NCBI GenBank assembly: GCA_026873275.1 | Contig: JANTUC010000003.1 | Location: 2,046,001 to 2,110,000 of the forward strand | Reading direction: 5' to 3' | Length of the DNA: 64,000 nucleotides | From: Pseudopithomyces maydicus | Taxonomy: Eukaryota; Ascomycota; Dothideomycetes; Pleosporales; Didymosphaeriaceae | Shown here: positions 22,966-35,072 of the stretch, one piece after another | Position numbering within the stretch: the first letter of the stretch is position 1 | Layout of the letters: each line of letters starts with the position of its first letter | Notes under the pieces: model-generated | What the model was told of the DNA's origin: nothing | Database searches by the model: none | Seen by the model: only the letters and a program-made list of their open reading frames with translations | Made by a program: the position numbers and the translations under genes

Positions 22966-25900
22966 ACCAATCAGGCGGCACCGTTGTGTTTCTAAATCGA
23001 TCGATACCGATATTCCACATCAACGGCATTAGGCTACGGCGTTTGGGTTGGACTTTCAACCAGGCTCCATATATTGGTAATGCTTCGAGCCTACAAAAAA
23101 GTCCAAAGATTTGACTTTGGTCGCCCTACAGCTTGATACTATCTAATGAATCTGCCTGCCCACTTGTTCAGCTAGGTAGACAGGTACGTAATCTAAAAAT
23201 GCTGTTAGATTGCAAACCTTTGGAATGCCACTTGTGTAGTAAGAATGACGATAGGGGGTAATTTAATGGATTTGAACAATCTTAAGAACAGATCTGGACA
23301 CGTATTTGCGGTAATCTTCTCCACCGAATTGTCGAAATGGGTTTTTTAGGTCCTCGCGATAATGATTGAGCGATTGAAGATAGATGGACCGCTGTTTGGA
23401 TCAATGTATGTATTCGGCCAGCCCTGAATCACCATACCGATTATATGTTGGCGTACAGTTTCTTGAACTGGGCTATTGTCTATGGAACAAAGCAACGATT
23501 TAATGTCTAGAAATGCCATCTTTCCAGTATGCCTACTGGTTCCATAACTTGTTTACCTGGTGATGTTTTTCGTAGGGCATCGTCTTTATAACCTAGCGAA
23601 TGCCACCATCCATAACTTCACCGACGGAGGGCACCGCCCACCTCTATCAGAAAGGTCAATCTATAATGCCCCTTTCAAGTAGAAATTTCCGTGGATTTTT
23701 CCCACCTGAGGCAGCAATGTATATGATCATAGCCTCTCGCCCTCTGATCCTAGCGAAGATGCAAGATGTGTACGTCACCAGTGATCTGGAAGAGGCAGGT
23801 GGCATGAACGCAACGCACCTGTTTGGCATCCTTTTGGCGCAAGAGTGCAACAAATCTTCCAGTGATACATGATCTTATGCATCTGGAAACTTGCCCCCAC
23901 AAGTCCAACAGATGGCGAGGGTCTCCAACAATAGTCCAACGCAGACCCAACGCCATGCACTATCCATCTCGTCACATACTAACCGAAACAGGCAAAGACC
24001 AAAAAAACAACTGCGCAAATAAGAAGGTACCTAGATACCTAGGCAGGTATGTGCAATCGCTGTCATGGGAACTAGGCTGGTCCATGGGTCCATTGGCGGG
24101 CCCAGCACGATGGTTGGGCATGCATTGAATAGTGATGCTAGAGGTTTTCATGGCGAGGTCCATTCGTGTTGCCTACATACATGAACGACAGACGTAGTTG
24201 AATCTGGGGCGTAGGAGAATGAGAATGATGTCAAGTCAGCTGGATGAACATGGTTAGGCAAAGCCGATGCACACGGGCGGCGTGGCCCACGGACTTGGCT
24301 TGTATACAACAGACCCCACAGGATACGTAGCGCAAGAAAGGGAAGGCTTCTAGAAACTTAGGCTAATCCTTTCCGCCACCGGAGATCGTGCCATAGGGCA
24401 AGACCCGTGCTCTCGTGCCCCTCCCAATACCTAGCACAACGGCCACAAGTGTCTATGCCGCGCATATGCCGAGAAGCACGGCTGTGCCAATCATCAATCC
24501 GACACGCAAGCCTCGCTGATTTAGGAAGCTAGTCGATCGGGAAGACTTCAGGTAGTTCCGATTCTTATTGCGCATCAGCAGGCCAGAAGTGATGTAGAAT
24601 AAGAACCAAGTCCATGTTCGATAACCATGGTTGCTGCAGGCTCCTTGGCAGGCCGAAAACGTCTTGTTGGGGATGATGCAATACCCTGCGCAAGTATTTG
24701 TGCTTCGCTGGAAAGGAAACCGTTTGGATTGGATGCCGTCTATTGCTCTCAGGAATGAGTCTGCCAGATGGTGATGGTGGTCAAAACGGGGACGACATTA
24801 TTATAGTAGCCCAACTACAATTGATTGATTGACCCTCAATAGGCACAATCGGTGAGAAACGTGAAAGTCGGCCGCGTGCCCGCTCCCTCCGCGTGGCGCT
24901 AGAACTTCCGAGGTCCCCCATCTGTGCTTTGTTAGGCAGAAGGTTGCAACTACCCACCTGTTCTGTCAACAAATTGGTTGTATGGCGGGAACACAAACAA
25001 CTCAAATGATATATCATGGCACTAAGCATGCTATCTTTCCGTCCGAACCTGTGAATTCTCTGATGTGTGACAGTTTCTCCCTCTTCCCCTGCAGCTTCTA
25101 CTTGGAGTCACAAAGTCCTCCGTGTCGGGCAAGTTCGGAAAACAAGAAGGCGCAGAAGATATGAGCTCTCGGTTCCCCATTTGCACGACTCCCAAAGTCT
25201 TGCGCTGCCGGATGCATATACACCGATGGTACGACCTGCGGTCGAGGCTGACGGCGTTCGAGCGAGCGTACTTGGGCGCTAAGCGAGGTGTCTGGTGGCT
25301 CTTATTGGCTGTGACCTCCACCATCTGTTTTGGTGGTCACCGATCGCAAGCCGAGCTACGAGACTCTTCACGGCTCAAGAATCGCGGTGTAGCTTCGAAG
25401 GCGGCTCACCTTGTGGCGCTGGCCAGATTCGCGTTCGATGCGACATGATGCCTGTGTTTGCTGCTTCTACCTATATGGTGGGCGTACATAGGTAGACGCG
25501 GTATGCAGTGGGGGCTAATTTTAGGCCGCGAGCGTGCATGGGCCGGTAGCGTGAGGCTCTAAGCCTAAGCGAAACTCCACGGATGAGCAACCCCCCTAAA
25601 CGTGGTCCCGGAGTTCCGCAGATATGGGGCAAGGGTATAAAGTTATCGGAGCCTGAGTTTTGAGTTGAATCTTTACACTGTTTTAGGGGTCAGTAGCAAG
25701 GAGTCGTATACCTGATCATGTTCTTTCTGTACCTAGTCCAAACCACAGCATAGCCGTCGTGTTTGTCGATAGATAAGTACATGCGCTGTAGTTGATTAGC
25801 GTGATTAGACGGGTTTCAGGTCGTGCACGTACTGAGGGAGATGGAAAAGCGCTCCATGTATTCTCCGCCTATTGGGGCGTGATCTTCGCCCGAGCAGACT

Positions 25901-27557
25901 GGGCAACAAGGATGGGCATCTGATAGGCACCGGACGTTGTCCAGCGGTGGTATAGTCTAGTACCAGATGTGAGGGTTGGAACGGCAGCTGGCTTCGTTCA
26001 ACCCAAGCGTGCATGGTGCAGTCGTGCGAATGGTTGGTGATTGAGATGTGCATAGGTACATATACACTCGTAGGCTGGTGTGGTTGGAATGATCGTCAGG
26101 TGGTTCAAGCTTTGTCCACGTCAATTGGGTTACAAGGTTGGTGAACCGGGCCGTGTTACAACTGCAGATGCAAGATGAAGGGGATGGTCGACGATGATCT
26201 GTCGCCGGCGAATCATGGAGGCGTACACAGATTGGATGGAGAGCGACAGAAGAGTGTGACATGAGGAAAGACATCAGAGTCAAGGAGCCGAGACAGGAGC
26301 CATCAGAGAGCAGGTATCGGGTTGTGGTTGCGATGCGTCCGTTTGTTGGTTCAGGGTCGGCGGAGGGCAAAACAGTGTGGGAGGAAAGCCAATGAAGGCG
26401 CAATACCAGGTACTTGGGGCAGATGCGAAGGGAAGCATGGCCAGCACACGGCTTCCCAACCTACCTACAGTACCTACCTACCTGAATGTTAACTTTGGCG
26501 GTTTCTCCGCAATTGCAGACAGCCAATGGGCTTGTCGGCCACGGCCCCACTGTTTGAACAGGGCGAGCTCGCGTTGCAGCAGGGACGGCAGGGGCAGCAG
26601 GGCGTGGCATGGCATGGCTTCTGTGTGCCGTGCTGTGTACACAAGTACCTGTCCAGTGTATGTAGGTACATGTTTGCCTTGGTGTTGGAGTGACGGGTGG
26701 GCCTTTGGCTGGCGTTTCGAAAGACAGGCAGTTCTGCAGATCAGACGGGGAGGACATGGGCGGTGTCGGCGGCGTCTCGTGACGGCAGGGCTCGCCTCGC
26801 CAGACAGGCCAGCCAGACCAGCCAGACCAGCCAGAGGGCGCTGACTGTGTCTTCGGTGTGCGACGCATACACGTGCGGACCCTCTCTAGCGTGGTGAAGG
26901 AGTGCAGGGAGCAGCAGGGAGCAGGCCGCCCCGGCTCGTGGACTGGCTGTCGGTTGCGACCATGTCATGGCAGGATGCGCCAGCTGCAGCCGCGCCGTGG
27001 CCTCTCTCTGACGCGGCGCTGGGAAGGAGAGGCAGTGGGCGGCGACGCGACGAGGTGCACGCAGGCCGGCGGTCAGCGCATGAGAGCCAGCTCCCTCTCG
27101 GGACAGACCCCCTCTGGCTGGGCGCGGCCGCCGTGGGCTTGACTTTTGCCCCAAAACGTGGCCATCCTTGCCGATTAGCGCTACGTTAGCCTTGATCGTG
27201 CATTTTTCCTGGCAGCGAACGGACGCTCAGCGCCATCCGTCGAGCTAACCTCCCTGCAGCGCCCCGACCACGACGGCCGTCAAAACTCCTGGCCTCTCCT
27301 TTCACGCCTCTCCGTGCGACTCCATCGGCCAAGAGTCCTCCTGCAAGCTCGATATACTTACCCACGCCTTGCCCGCTCCCGCCTCGCGTCCATCTCCCCT
27401 CTCCCCTCCCCCCTCCCCCAATCTCGACTACCTTTGTCCCCGCATCGCCTGCTAGCCCGCCGACGCCCTATCGACCGCATCCCTCCACCCCCCATCCCCC
27501 ACTGATGCCTCTGCTGCTCCTGGACTAACTGCGAGGCCACCGCCATCTTAACCTGCA
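22966..27557. other. Gene-poor gap of 4.6 kb
   Basis: No convincing intact gene was found. Short frames (for example 23600-23872, 25122-25448 minus/plus, 25957-26403) lack domains and splice context. The stretch holds a degraded membrane-protein frame (24363-24797), TACC/CCTAGG patches near 24027-24050 and 26456-26486, a promoter-like patch near 25575-25680, and GC-rich low-complexity sequence from about 26550 to 27150. The last few hundred bases are pyrimidine-rich and probably form the promoter and leader of the kinase gene at 27558. Confidence 0.55.
24363..24797 (-). pseudogene. Degraded two-helix membrane protein frame (unrecognised)
   Basis: A minus-strand frame runs from 24797 without an early ATG to a TAG at 24453-24455, and stays open in the same frame for 29 more codons to a second TAG at 24363-24365. 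It reads like real protein: four Cys in a short N-terminal stretch, a hydrophobic segment (WTWFLFYITSGLLM), a basic loop, and a second hydrophobic segment (GLMIGTAVLLGICAA) continuing past the stop as TLVAVVLGIGRG. A possible 3' splice site (CTGGCAG) lies at the start of the frame, so an upstream exon may exist. It could be a pseudogene broken by CAG-to-TAG or a miscalled small gene. I do not recognise the family. Confidence 0.4.
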
Positions 27558-29471
27558 ATGGGTCAGAGCAACGGAAAGCCCGTTGTCTTCACCGACCAAG
27601 GTGCCTGCCCTCGACCGCCACAGCCATCCGGCCCACTGACCATGCTTCCCCAGTGAATCTCAACCACTTCCGGCTGCTGCGTGTAGTCGGCAAGGGAGCC
27701 TTCGGCAAGGTTCGCATCGTCGAGCGGAAGGACACCGGCCTGACCTTTGCCCTCAAGTACATCAGGAAGGATGAGAGTGAGTCCTCCACCCTGCCGCCGC
27801 CTGAGAGCCGCCGCCTGACGTTGACGCCGTGTCACAGTTGTACGGTCCGAGAGCGTTCGCAACATCATTCGCGAACGACGCATGCTCGAGCATCTGAACC
27901 ACCCCTTCCTATGCAACTTGCGATACAGCTTCCAGGATATCGAGTACCTGTACGTCCTCACAGCCGTGCCCCGGGAGCCATCTGCCTGACACCCCATAGA
28001 TACATCGTCGTCGATCTGATGAACGGCGGCGACCTCCGTTTCCACATCTCGCGCAAGACTTTCACCGAGGACGCCGTGCGCTTCTGGATAGCCGAACTGG
28101 GCTGCGCTGTCCGCTACATACACACCCAAGGTATCGTGCACAGGGACATCAAACCTGACAACGTGTTGCTGGATTCCGACGGCCACGTTCATCTCGCCGA
28201 CTTCGTGCGTCGCTTCCCCCTTTGCCACACAGTCATACGCTGACCTCCACAGAATGTTGCCTCGGATTTCACCCCTCACAAGCCTCTCACGAGCAAGTCG
28301 GGCACCCTTGCCTACTTAGCGCCCGAGGTCTACGAAGGCAAAGGATATTCGTGCGAGGTGGATTGGTGGTCTTTGGGCGTGCTGTTTTACGAATGCATCT
28401 ACAACAAGGTATGCCACTGCGGTACACCTTTCCTTGCACAACTAACGATTGCAGCGTCCATTCGAGGCGAGCAGTCACGATTCCCTCGCTCAAAAAATCT
28501 CAAAGGGTGAACCCACGTACCCTGTCACGAGTCCTCCCGTCTCGATGCCTTGCCTCCACGCCATAAGCTCCTTGCTAGAAAAAGATCGGTCCAAACGCAT
28601 TGGCGCAATAGGATTCGACACGTTCATGGACAGCCCTTTTTCCGTCCACTCGATTTCGCCGCCTTGGAGAGAAAGGAGATCGAACCTGTTTTCCGCCCAT
28701 CGAGTGACAAGACTAACTTTGACGCTACGTACGATCTGGAGGAATTGCTTCTGGAGGAAGCACCCCTGGAAGCCAGAGCAAGGAGGCAGAAGCCCCGTGA
28801 GGCTTTGAAAGAGGATGCAACTGATGCCGAGATCCGAGCCGAGGAACTGCACAAGATGATTGAAACGCTCTTCGAGCCTTTCAATTATACGACCGTTCCC
28901 GAGCAGCGTCCTATTGCCATTGCCGTTGCAGACAACGCTGACCCGCTCAATGTCTCGCGCATCAGCAACAACAGCAATAGTGAACACACTCCGTCTTCAG
29001 TGACATCGCATCAAGATCAATGGAACCGCCAGGAAGGGGACTTGCGACCCACACGATCTATCAATACGCGTTCAACAACCCATTCGCCCAACGGCAGCCC
29101 ACCGCTTGCAGCGGCACCCTGAGTCAACAAGCTTCCGATTCGCCCTCCTCTCAACGCGGAGAAAATAATGACTATTTCCCGACGGATGGGACAACACCGG
29201 TTTCCTACTCCCGCCCGATGAATAGCCGGCGAGGTGGACCCCAGCGTAGTACCAGCATGGGCGGTGGCGTACAGGTAGTTCTCAACGAGACCGGCTCGTG
29301 GTCCGATATGGCTAATCAAAGCTCTTCGCTTCTACAGAATCCTAATGCTGAAAGGCCATCAGGCATGCTTGGCTTCCTCAGCCGGAAGAAGGGCCGTGAC
29401 AGGAGCCCCAAAGCAAAAGAGAGGGGAGTACTTGGAAAGAGGGTGCACGTGTTATCATTAGTAACACTTGA
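27558..29471 (+). CDS. STK32/YANK-type AGC serine/threonine kinase (frame broken in the last exon)
   Basis: Exons: 27558-27600, 27654-27776, 27838-27949, 28000-28204, 28253-28408 and 28455 to about 29471; all five introns are GT-AG and phases close. The N-terminus MGQSNG could be myristoylated. The kinase domain has GKGAFGKV, the catalytic loop HRDIKPDNV, DFN in place of DFG (ADFNVASD, as is usual in the STK32 family) and the APE motif LAPEVYEG. The last exon needs one base at the T run 28637-28641 to give SPFFRPLDF and EIEPVF, one at the C run 29117-29119, and probably one near 29436-29443, after which it would end at the TGA at 29469-29471. Fungal members of this family are little studied. 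A conserved C-terminal block reads GMLGFLSRKKGRDRSPK. Confidence 0.85.
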
Positions 29472-31776
29472 GCTTCTCACCATTCCCTTAACCTTCTCGA
29501 CGCCATTACGATTTCCGTTGTGTCTTTATTGTTCGACCCATTATACCTGCGCGGAGTTTGGTGTTTTGGGGCGTCTGTTACGACGCTCTCCAGCCGTGTG
29601 ACCAGCGCCGTTCAGCTCGATTATCGTACTTTGCATACTCTTAGCATCTATCTCCACCGTCTGGGGTATCGGCGTTGTATTCTTTTGTTTTTCGGGACGA
29701 ATTTGTCTTTTACAGACGTTGCATATTAGGGTTCAGAGTTTGGCGTAGCAATACGCCAGTGAAGGAGACGCATGATTTTCTACTCTTGGATCCGCGAGAG
29801 ATGATTTCCGCTCTGTCTTGGAAACTGTATATTTGGATGTGAAGGATACATTGAAAGAGGCGAAGATTTTGAGGTTGCTTGGTTGCAATGTGTAAGAGAA
29901 AGCGGATGATGCTCAAGAATATCACAACTTTGAAATACCCATTTTCATTCAAGCATCTTCGAAAGAATGGCATGCATGGCCTATGTGGCATACTGAAACC
30001 ACACTTGAACGATTTCCATCCCGAGCATCACTTTGTGGGTATGATCAACTCGCGCTTTGGGCGGCTATATCAACAATTGCACCCCCAAAATAAGACAATG
30101 CTTTAACGTTTCAGTACACTGCCAGGGGTATCGCTGTGCATATCAAACAAAGCAGTCCTCTCTCCAAGTTGGTACCCAAACAGCTTAAGTATGCTGCGTG
30201 GTGTAGCTGGGCGAGTACACTGTCTTCGTATACGGTCCATACGTTATATGCTTGTACCTGACAGTCTCATTTCGTGCCCAAATGCTTACAGTGTCCCCAG
30301 ATATGTACCGTTGAATGAGATAATACCCAGTAAAGCAAACGCATTGAGGGAAGTAAATGGTGGTTTTAGGTACAAGGCATGTGCTGCATGGTCACATTTA
30401 AACGAGCGGTATATATCTAGCACGGGACACGCACCTGAGCAGGCGAGCGGGCGAGCGGGCGGGCTTCAGGGCCCCCAGGGATCCGTGGATCGTGTTGTAT
30501 CACGTGAAAAGTCGCTTGCAGGTGCCCGGTTCAAGTGGGGCCTTAAATCTGGAGCGGCTCCCACTCACACTATCGTACGCTACGGACTCATGAAAATGCC
30601 CCAACCCCTTGCTAACCATCCCTATGTACAGCCGGGACTCACCAGTTTGTCTTTCTAAAACTGAAAGGCTTCGAAATTTCTGCGGCGATGCAATGCATTC
30701 TTTCGGCGGCCTCCGATACACTAAGCTGCCGACTTTCCCCAACGCCAGCGCTATAGGAAGTCGGCTTTCATCGCCATCACATCGGCTCTTGATCTTTGCG
30801 TCGTTCGGCTGCACGCTCTTTTTGTGGAATAAACTTCGTGAACGTAGCCACTGTCCCGAGAAACTCTAGACTAACTACGGATACGGAAATTGTCGGCATA
30901 GCTGCTCGTTAAAAAAATAAATAAGCCAAGAAGCGAGTCATGTGATAGTGCCGATCTATATTTCTGCAGTACAATGGTCGGCGGCTCGTGCATTTGGGGT
31001 ACTGTAGACCACGGGTGTCTAGAAGATGTACATACGTAGCGTGGTAAGGAATGGGATCGAAGTGATGTCGGTACGTCATCTTAGTATGAAATAGTATTGA
31101 CTGTAAGAAAGTATTCTGGACTTGGGGGCGAAGTATTGGTTGGTATAGACCATGTTCTTTGTAAGAGAGTTTCCCGTCCTATTCGAAGATTCATGTGCGT
31201 TATTGCAGTCCATGGATCGTTGTCGTCCCAGACGCATTCAGCACCTGGGATCGGCGTTGATCTCTACTCTACTCACTTCAATCTCTTCCCATGATTTCAT
31301 TGAAAACATTGTTTTCACATACATAGCCAAACTCTTTCCTTAATGCGTAGGTCCTACCAAGAATTCGACCTACATACCTACATATGTAATAATTAGAATT
31401 ACAACTTCACCTAATACTTGCAAGTGCCTTTCGTCAGATAGAACATTTCACGAATGCGTTATAAATAAAATTACATACAATACGATCTGGCAAACAATCG
31501 TGGCCTAGGAATTCTCTTATATACTTTTTTTGGTTAGGACTGCTAGTAGATCCGCCATAGCCGCTACAGCCGCTTGCCCCGCATCATACCTCTCTTCGTA
31601 AATCCCCCCACATGAATTTGATATCGCATATATAAGAACAATCGTGGTCATGCCATGTATAAATGGTAGGGCGTGTATGACTAGAAAGCTTTTAATCCTG
31701 CGTAAGCGAGAAAGATAGCAGACATCTCAATCTAAGTTTCGGTCTCGATACCAATACTTCTCAACCTCTACACGTT
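29472..31776. other. AT-rich intergenic region of 2.3 kb
   Basis: It starts with the likely 3' UTR of the kinase gene. The frame 30191-30658 shows no domain and poor codon structure. I see no RNA gene or transposon. The last 100 bases are the promoter and leader of the dehydratase. Confidence 0.55.
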
Positions 31777-32793
31777 ATGCCTTTATCACAAAATCAGCCG
31801 CTCCTATGCCCTTGGCGAGAAACACCATTGATTCATTCCTCGATCTTGTCTAAGCACTCAGGATGCCAGATATATCTTAAACTCGAAAACCTGCAGCCGT
31901 CCGGGTCATTCAAATCGCGTGGCATAGGAAATTTCCTGCTTAGCCATTTGCAATCCGCCGACATCGAGCATCGTCAAAAAATACATTTCTACAGCTCTAG
32001 CGGCGGAAATGCGGGTCTAGCATGTATACATGCTGCCGTCACTCTGGGTGCCGCCGCTACGATCGTTGTGCCTATGACAACGACTCAATACACCATGGAC
32101 AAAATGCGCGTTGCGGGTGCAACCAAAGTTATTCAAGAGGGTGCATCCTGGTATGAGTGCGACCAATATCTTCGGGAAACAGTCATCCCGAAGGCAAAAG
32201 AGGCGGGAGAGATTCCGGTCTATGTCCCACCATTCGACGCCGAAGAAATCTGGGACGGTCATGCTACGCTGGTGGATGAGATCGTTGCACAGATAGGAGC
32301 AGGAAAGAAACCAGATGCCATCATATGTAGTGTGGGCGGCGGCGGGCTGTTCTGCGGTATTATACGAGGATTAGAAAAGGCCGGGCTTGCTGAAGTACCT
32401 GTGCTTGCTGTCGAAACCAAAGGTGCTCACTCCCTTGCTTTGTCTCTGGAGAAAGGAAAGCTCTCAACCCTACCGGCTATTACAAGTATTGCGACTACAC
32501 TGGGCGCCAGGACTGTCGCACCACAAGCTTTTGTATACGGTCAAAGGCCGTCGGTCTCGAGCATCGTTCTTACCGACAAAGATGCCATAGAGGGTTGCGT
32601 TAGATTTGCAGATGACGAAAGGATCATGGTTGAAGCAGCTTGTGGGGTGACCATGTCTCTTTGTTATGGGAACAAACTGCGGCAATTTTTGCCTGCCCTT
32701 ACTGAAGCAAGCAAAGTAGTTGTCGTAGTTTGTGGTGGGAGTAATGTTACTGCGGAGATGCTTGCCAGATGGGCTGTAGAATCCAAGGCCTAG
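31777..32793 (+). CDS. L-serine/L-threonine dehydratase (Cha1 type, PLP-dependent)
   Basis: Single exon of 338 residues. It is a fold-type II PLP enzyme: the PLP lysine is Lys46 in SGSFKSRG, the phosphate-binding loop is SSGGNAG at about 74-80, and a second glycine-rich loop is SVGGGGLFCG. Length and motifs match catabolic serine/threonine dehydratases that make pyruvate or 2-oxobutyrate plus ammonia, like yeast Cha1; there is no C-terminal ACT domain, so it is not the biosynthetic Ilv1 enzyme. It sits alone in an AT-rich block next to an amine oxidase relic, which suggests an accessory nitrogen-catabolism neighbourhood (inference). Confidence 0.92.
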   Translation: MPLSQNQPLLCPWRETPLIHSSILSKHSGCQIYLKLENLQPSGSFKSRGIGNFLLSHLQSADIEHRQKIHFYSSSGGNAGLACIHAAVTLGAAATIVVPMTTTQYTMDKMRVAGATKVIQEGASWYECDQYLRETVIPKAKEAGEIPVYVPPFDAEEIWDGHATLVDEIVAQIGAGKKPDAIICSVGGGGLFCGIIRGLEKAGLAEVPVLAVETKGAHSLALSLEKGKLSTLPAITSIATTLGARTVAPQAFVYGQRPSVSSIVLTDKDAIEGCVRFADDERIMVEAACGVTMSLCYGNKLRQFLPALTEASKVVVVVCGGSNVTAEMLARWAVESKA

Positions 32794-33210
32794 AAAATTA
32801 CTGTCATAGAAATGGAAACGCATGTTGCCCGCGAGGACAGTACCGAAGACCGGTTTAGAAAGGTACATCCAAGTGCACATCGATTGGTTACACCAGTTTT
32901 CATACTGTAGAGAGAAAAAGTGAGAGAACTAGATGAACAGAGTAGAATTCCATTTGGCCAAAAACGAAACATCGTGTTCCCAGTAAGGAAGACGAACTAT
33001 TGCAATTACATGCAAGATTCGGTAGCATCTTATAGCTTTTTTTAAAATGATTCACAGATGCCAGTTTGAATCTACCACCAGGAAGGGAAGGTTTGGAGGG
33101 TTTATCTTGAGATGTTAACGAACTTCAAGGCTAGCGAATGGGATAATTCTGTGTAAGTATTCGTTATCTAAATGTTCCGGGGTACATTAATATAAATATT
33201 AAGATTACTG
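32794..33210. other. AT-rich intergenic region
   Basis: This spans the 3' flank of the dehydratase to the first recognisable residue of the amine oxidase relic. Nothing else was seen. Confidence 0.5.
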
Positions 33211-35072
33211 ATCGAGCTGCAACGCCCAAACAAAACAGACGTAGTCGCCTCCCTCGATAGTGGTGGTCCTCCCCCTCAAAGATACGCACATGTCGTTCTC
33301 AGTATAAAAGCTACCGAAGATCCTTACTACGAAGATATTCTGGTTGATCCCCAGGCAATACAGGTCAATGCCACTACATGGTCGCCTCGTGATTACTACC
33401 ATACACGAAAGACCGAAGGTCGTGTGCGAAACCTTGGTTCAAACGAGGATTCACTCTATGAGAAACTTATTTTTCCGACTAGTGCATCCATGCAAGACAT
33501 TACTACCGAGCTTTGGAATGGGAAGGCTTTGGGCCTAGGTATCGACGATTGCTATTTGGGGCGTAGACCTTGTTGGTCGAGAAGATGGACGCATAACGAG
33601 ATGGTATATGTTTACTCATAAGAGCACCACTGGTTTCGACGCAACATCGATCCTTTCACTTGGGCTGTACTTCTTGGCTGACCAGACCAGTCGAGGTCCA
33701 AGCCGATGGAAACTTCTTGGCTGGTTCTGCAACAACGTTTGGTATGCATCGACTGAAAAATTTAGGGGGCTTTCTTTACTTCTAATTTCGAGAATTTACC
33801 AGCCAATATCGATGGACCTTGGACTACTACCGATCAGACTGGTCCAATCTTCCCATTAGACACGTCGTCTTCCCCAATGGCGATTGCACCGGCTGGGCCA
33901 CGCTATTTTGTTGATGTGGAAGAAAAGTTCATTGAGTGGATGGGTTTTAGCTTCTATGTGGGCTTTCCTAGAAATAATGTTCTTGCATTGTATCATATCA
34001 AGTATAGAGGTGACCGAATTCTTAATGTGCTTGGACTTCAAGTAAGTGATAAGCTGGATGGACCAAAGATTTTTCTGACAGACACTAGGAAGCACTCGCC
34101 CATTATGCCGGAGCTGACCTGATGCAATCTGAAACAGCCTATCTCGATTCTTACTATGGATCCAGACCTTATGCTTTCCAGCTCGTTGAAGGATACAACT
34201 GTCCTACCTATGCCATCTATCTGAATTCCTTGTTCTATGTTTCTGAAACTACGCATACTCACGTCAATTCTATCTGCTTATTCGAATTTGATGCCAACTA
34301 CCCCCAGCAACGTCACAGTACAACAAACTACGTCTCGGCCACGAAATACACTTACTTCAGCCTTCGGTCTATCTCAACGATCGGAAAATATGACTACATC
34401 TGCAGCTTGTCAACAATGTGGCCACTACTGAGACTTATCCCTGGTCTCAAGGCAAGCCACGCAATATAATGAAGCTACGAAAAAGCTTTATCGAAAAGTA
34501 GGACGACTCCCGTCTTAACTTTTCCGAGAATTCGTTAACGCAAATCATTATTATAAATCTGGACGAGACTAATAAGTTCGGAGAGAAACGTGGATACCGA
34601 GTTTTTGACATTCAGTTCACGAAACAACATGATTATGAGCTCAAGAGCTCACACCCATACAATTCTCAGGATTTCTATGATCCCCCAATCAACTTTGACC
34701 GTTTCTTTAATGGCGAGAGCCTCGTGCAAGAAGATCTTGTAGCATGTTACGCTATATACGTATAAACATTCCGGTAAGAAAGAGAATTGGTGTCTAAAGA
34801 TCATCTTGGTACTATGTAGCAGGATTCGGTCATGCGAGGATTGTATCATGTGTTATTGTGATATGCACTTGTTTAAATCCCTTGTGTATACGAAATTCAC
34901 AGTCATATTCTCCAAAGACACACAGTTTAATTACCTAGATGTGAACCAAGTGATACACACGCGTCTTCCCAATCAGACCCAGTTACTCATAGCTAGCTCG
35001 TTAATGCCTTTCCCGAGGTTGGTCGAACAACACCTGACAAGACTCAGACCAAGCTATTCTACTTCCAGATAG
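33211..35072 (+). pseudogene. Decayed copper amine oxidase (primary-amine oxidase) relic
   Basis: Fragments in all three plus frames keep the order of a fungal copper amine oxidase. An N-terminal part (LQRPNKTDVVASLDSGG, RYAHVVLS) is followed by GPRYFVDVEEKF...EWMGFSFYVGF, then YLDSYYGSRPYAFQLVEGY, ETTHTHVNSICLFEFDA, the cofactor region at about 34377-34400, and a C-terminal part (RGYRVFDIQ...TKQHDYELKS, DPPINFDRFFNGESLVQEDLV). A weaker tail continues to about 35072. It has several stops and shifts. The consensus Asn before the topaquinone-forming Tyr is Lys (AAA at 34386-34388), and roughly 70 or more codons after the cofactor site are missing. Copper ligands expected in the missing part are gone, so no active enzyme can be made. 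Confidence 0.85.

Noticed and set aside
25957..26403. 148-residue minus-strand frame
   Set aside because: Low-complexity His/Ser/Thr-rich translation without any family feature.
30191..30658. 155-residue frame in the AT-rich gap
   Set aside because: No domain, no splice context, and composition unlike the neighbouring genes.
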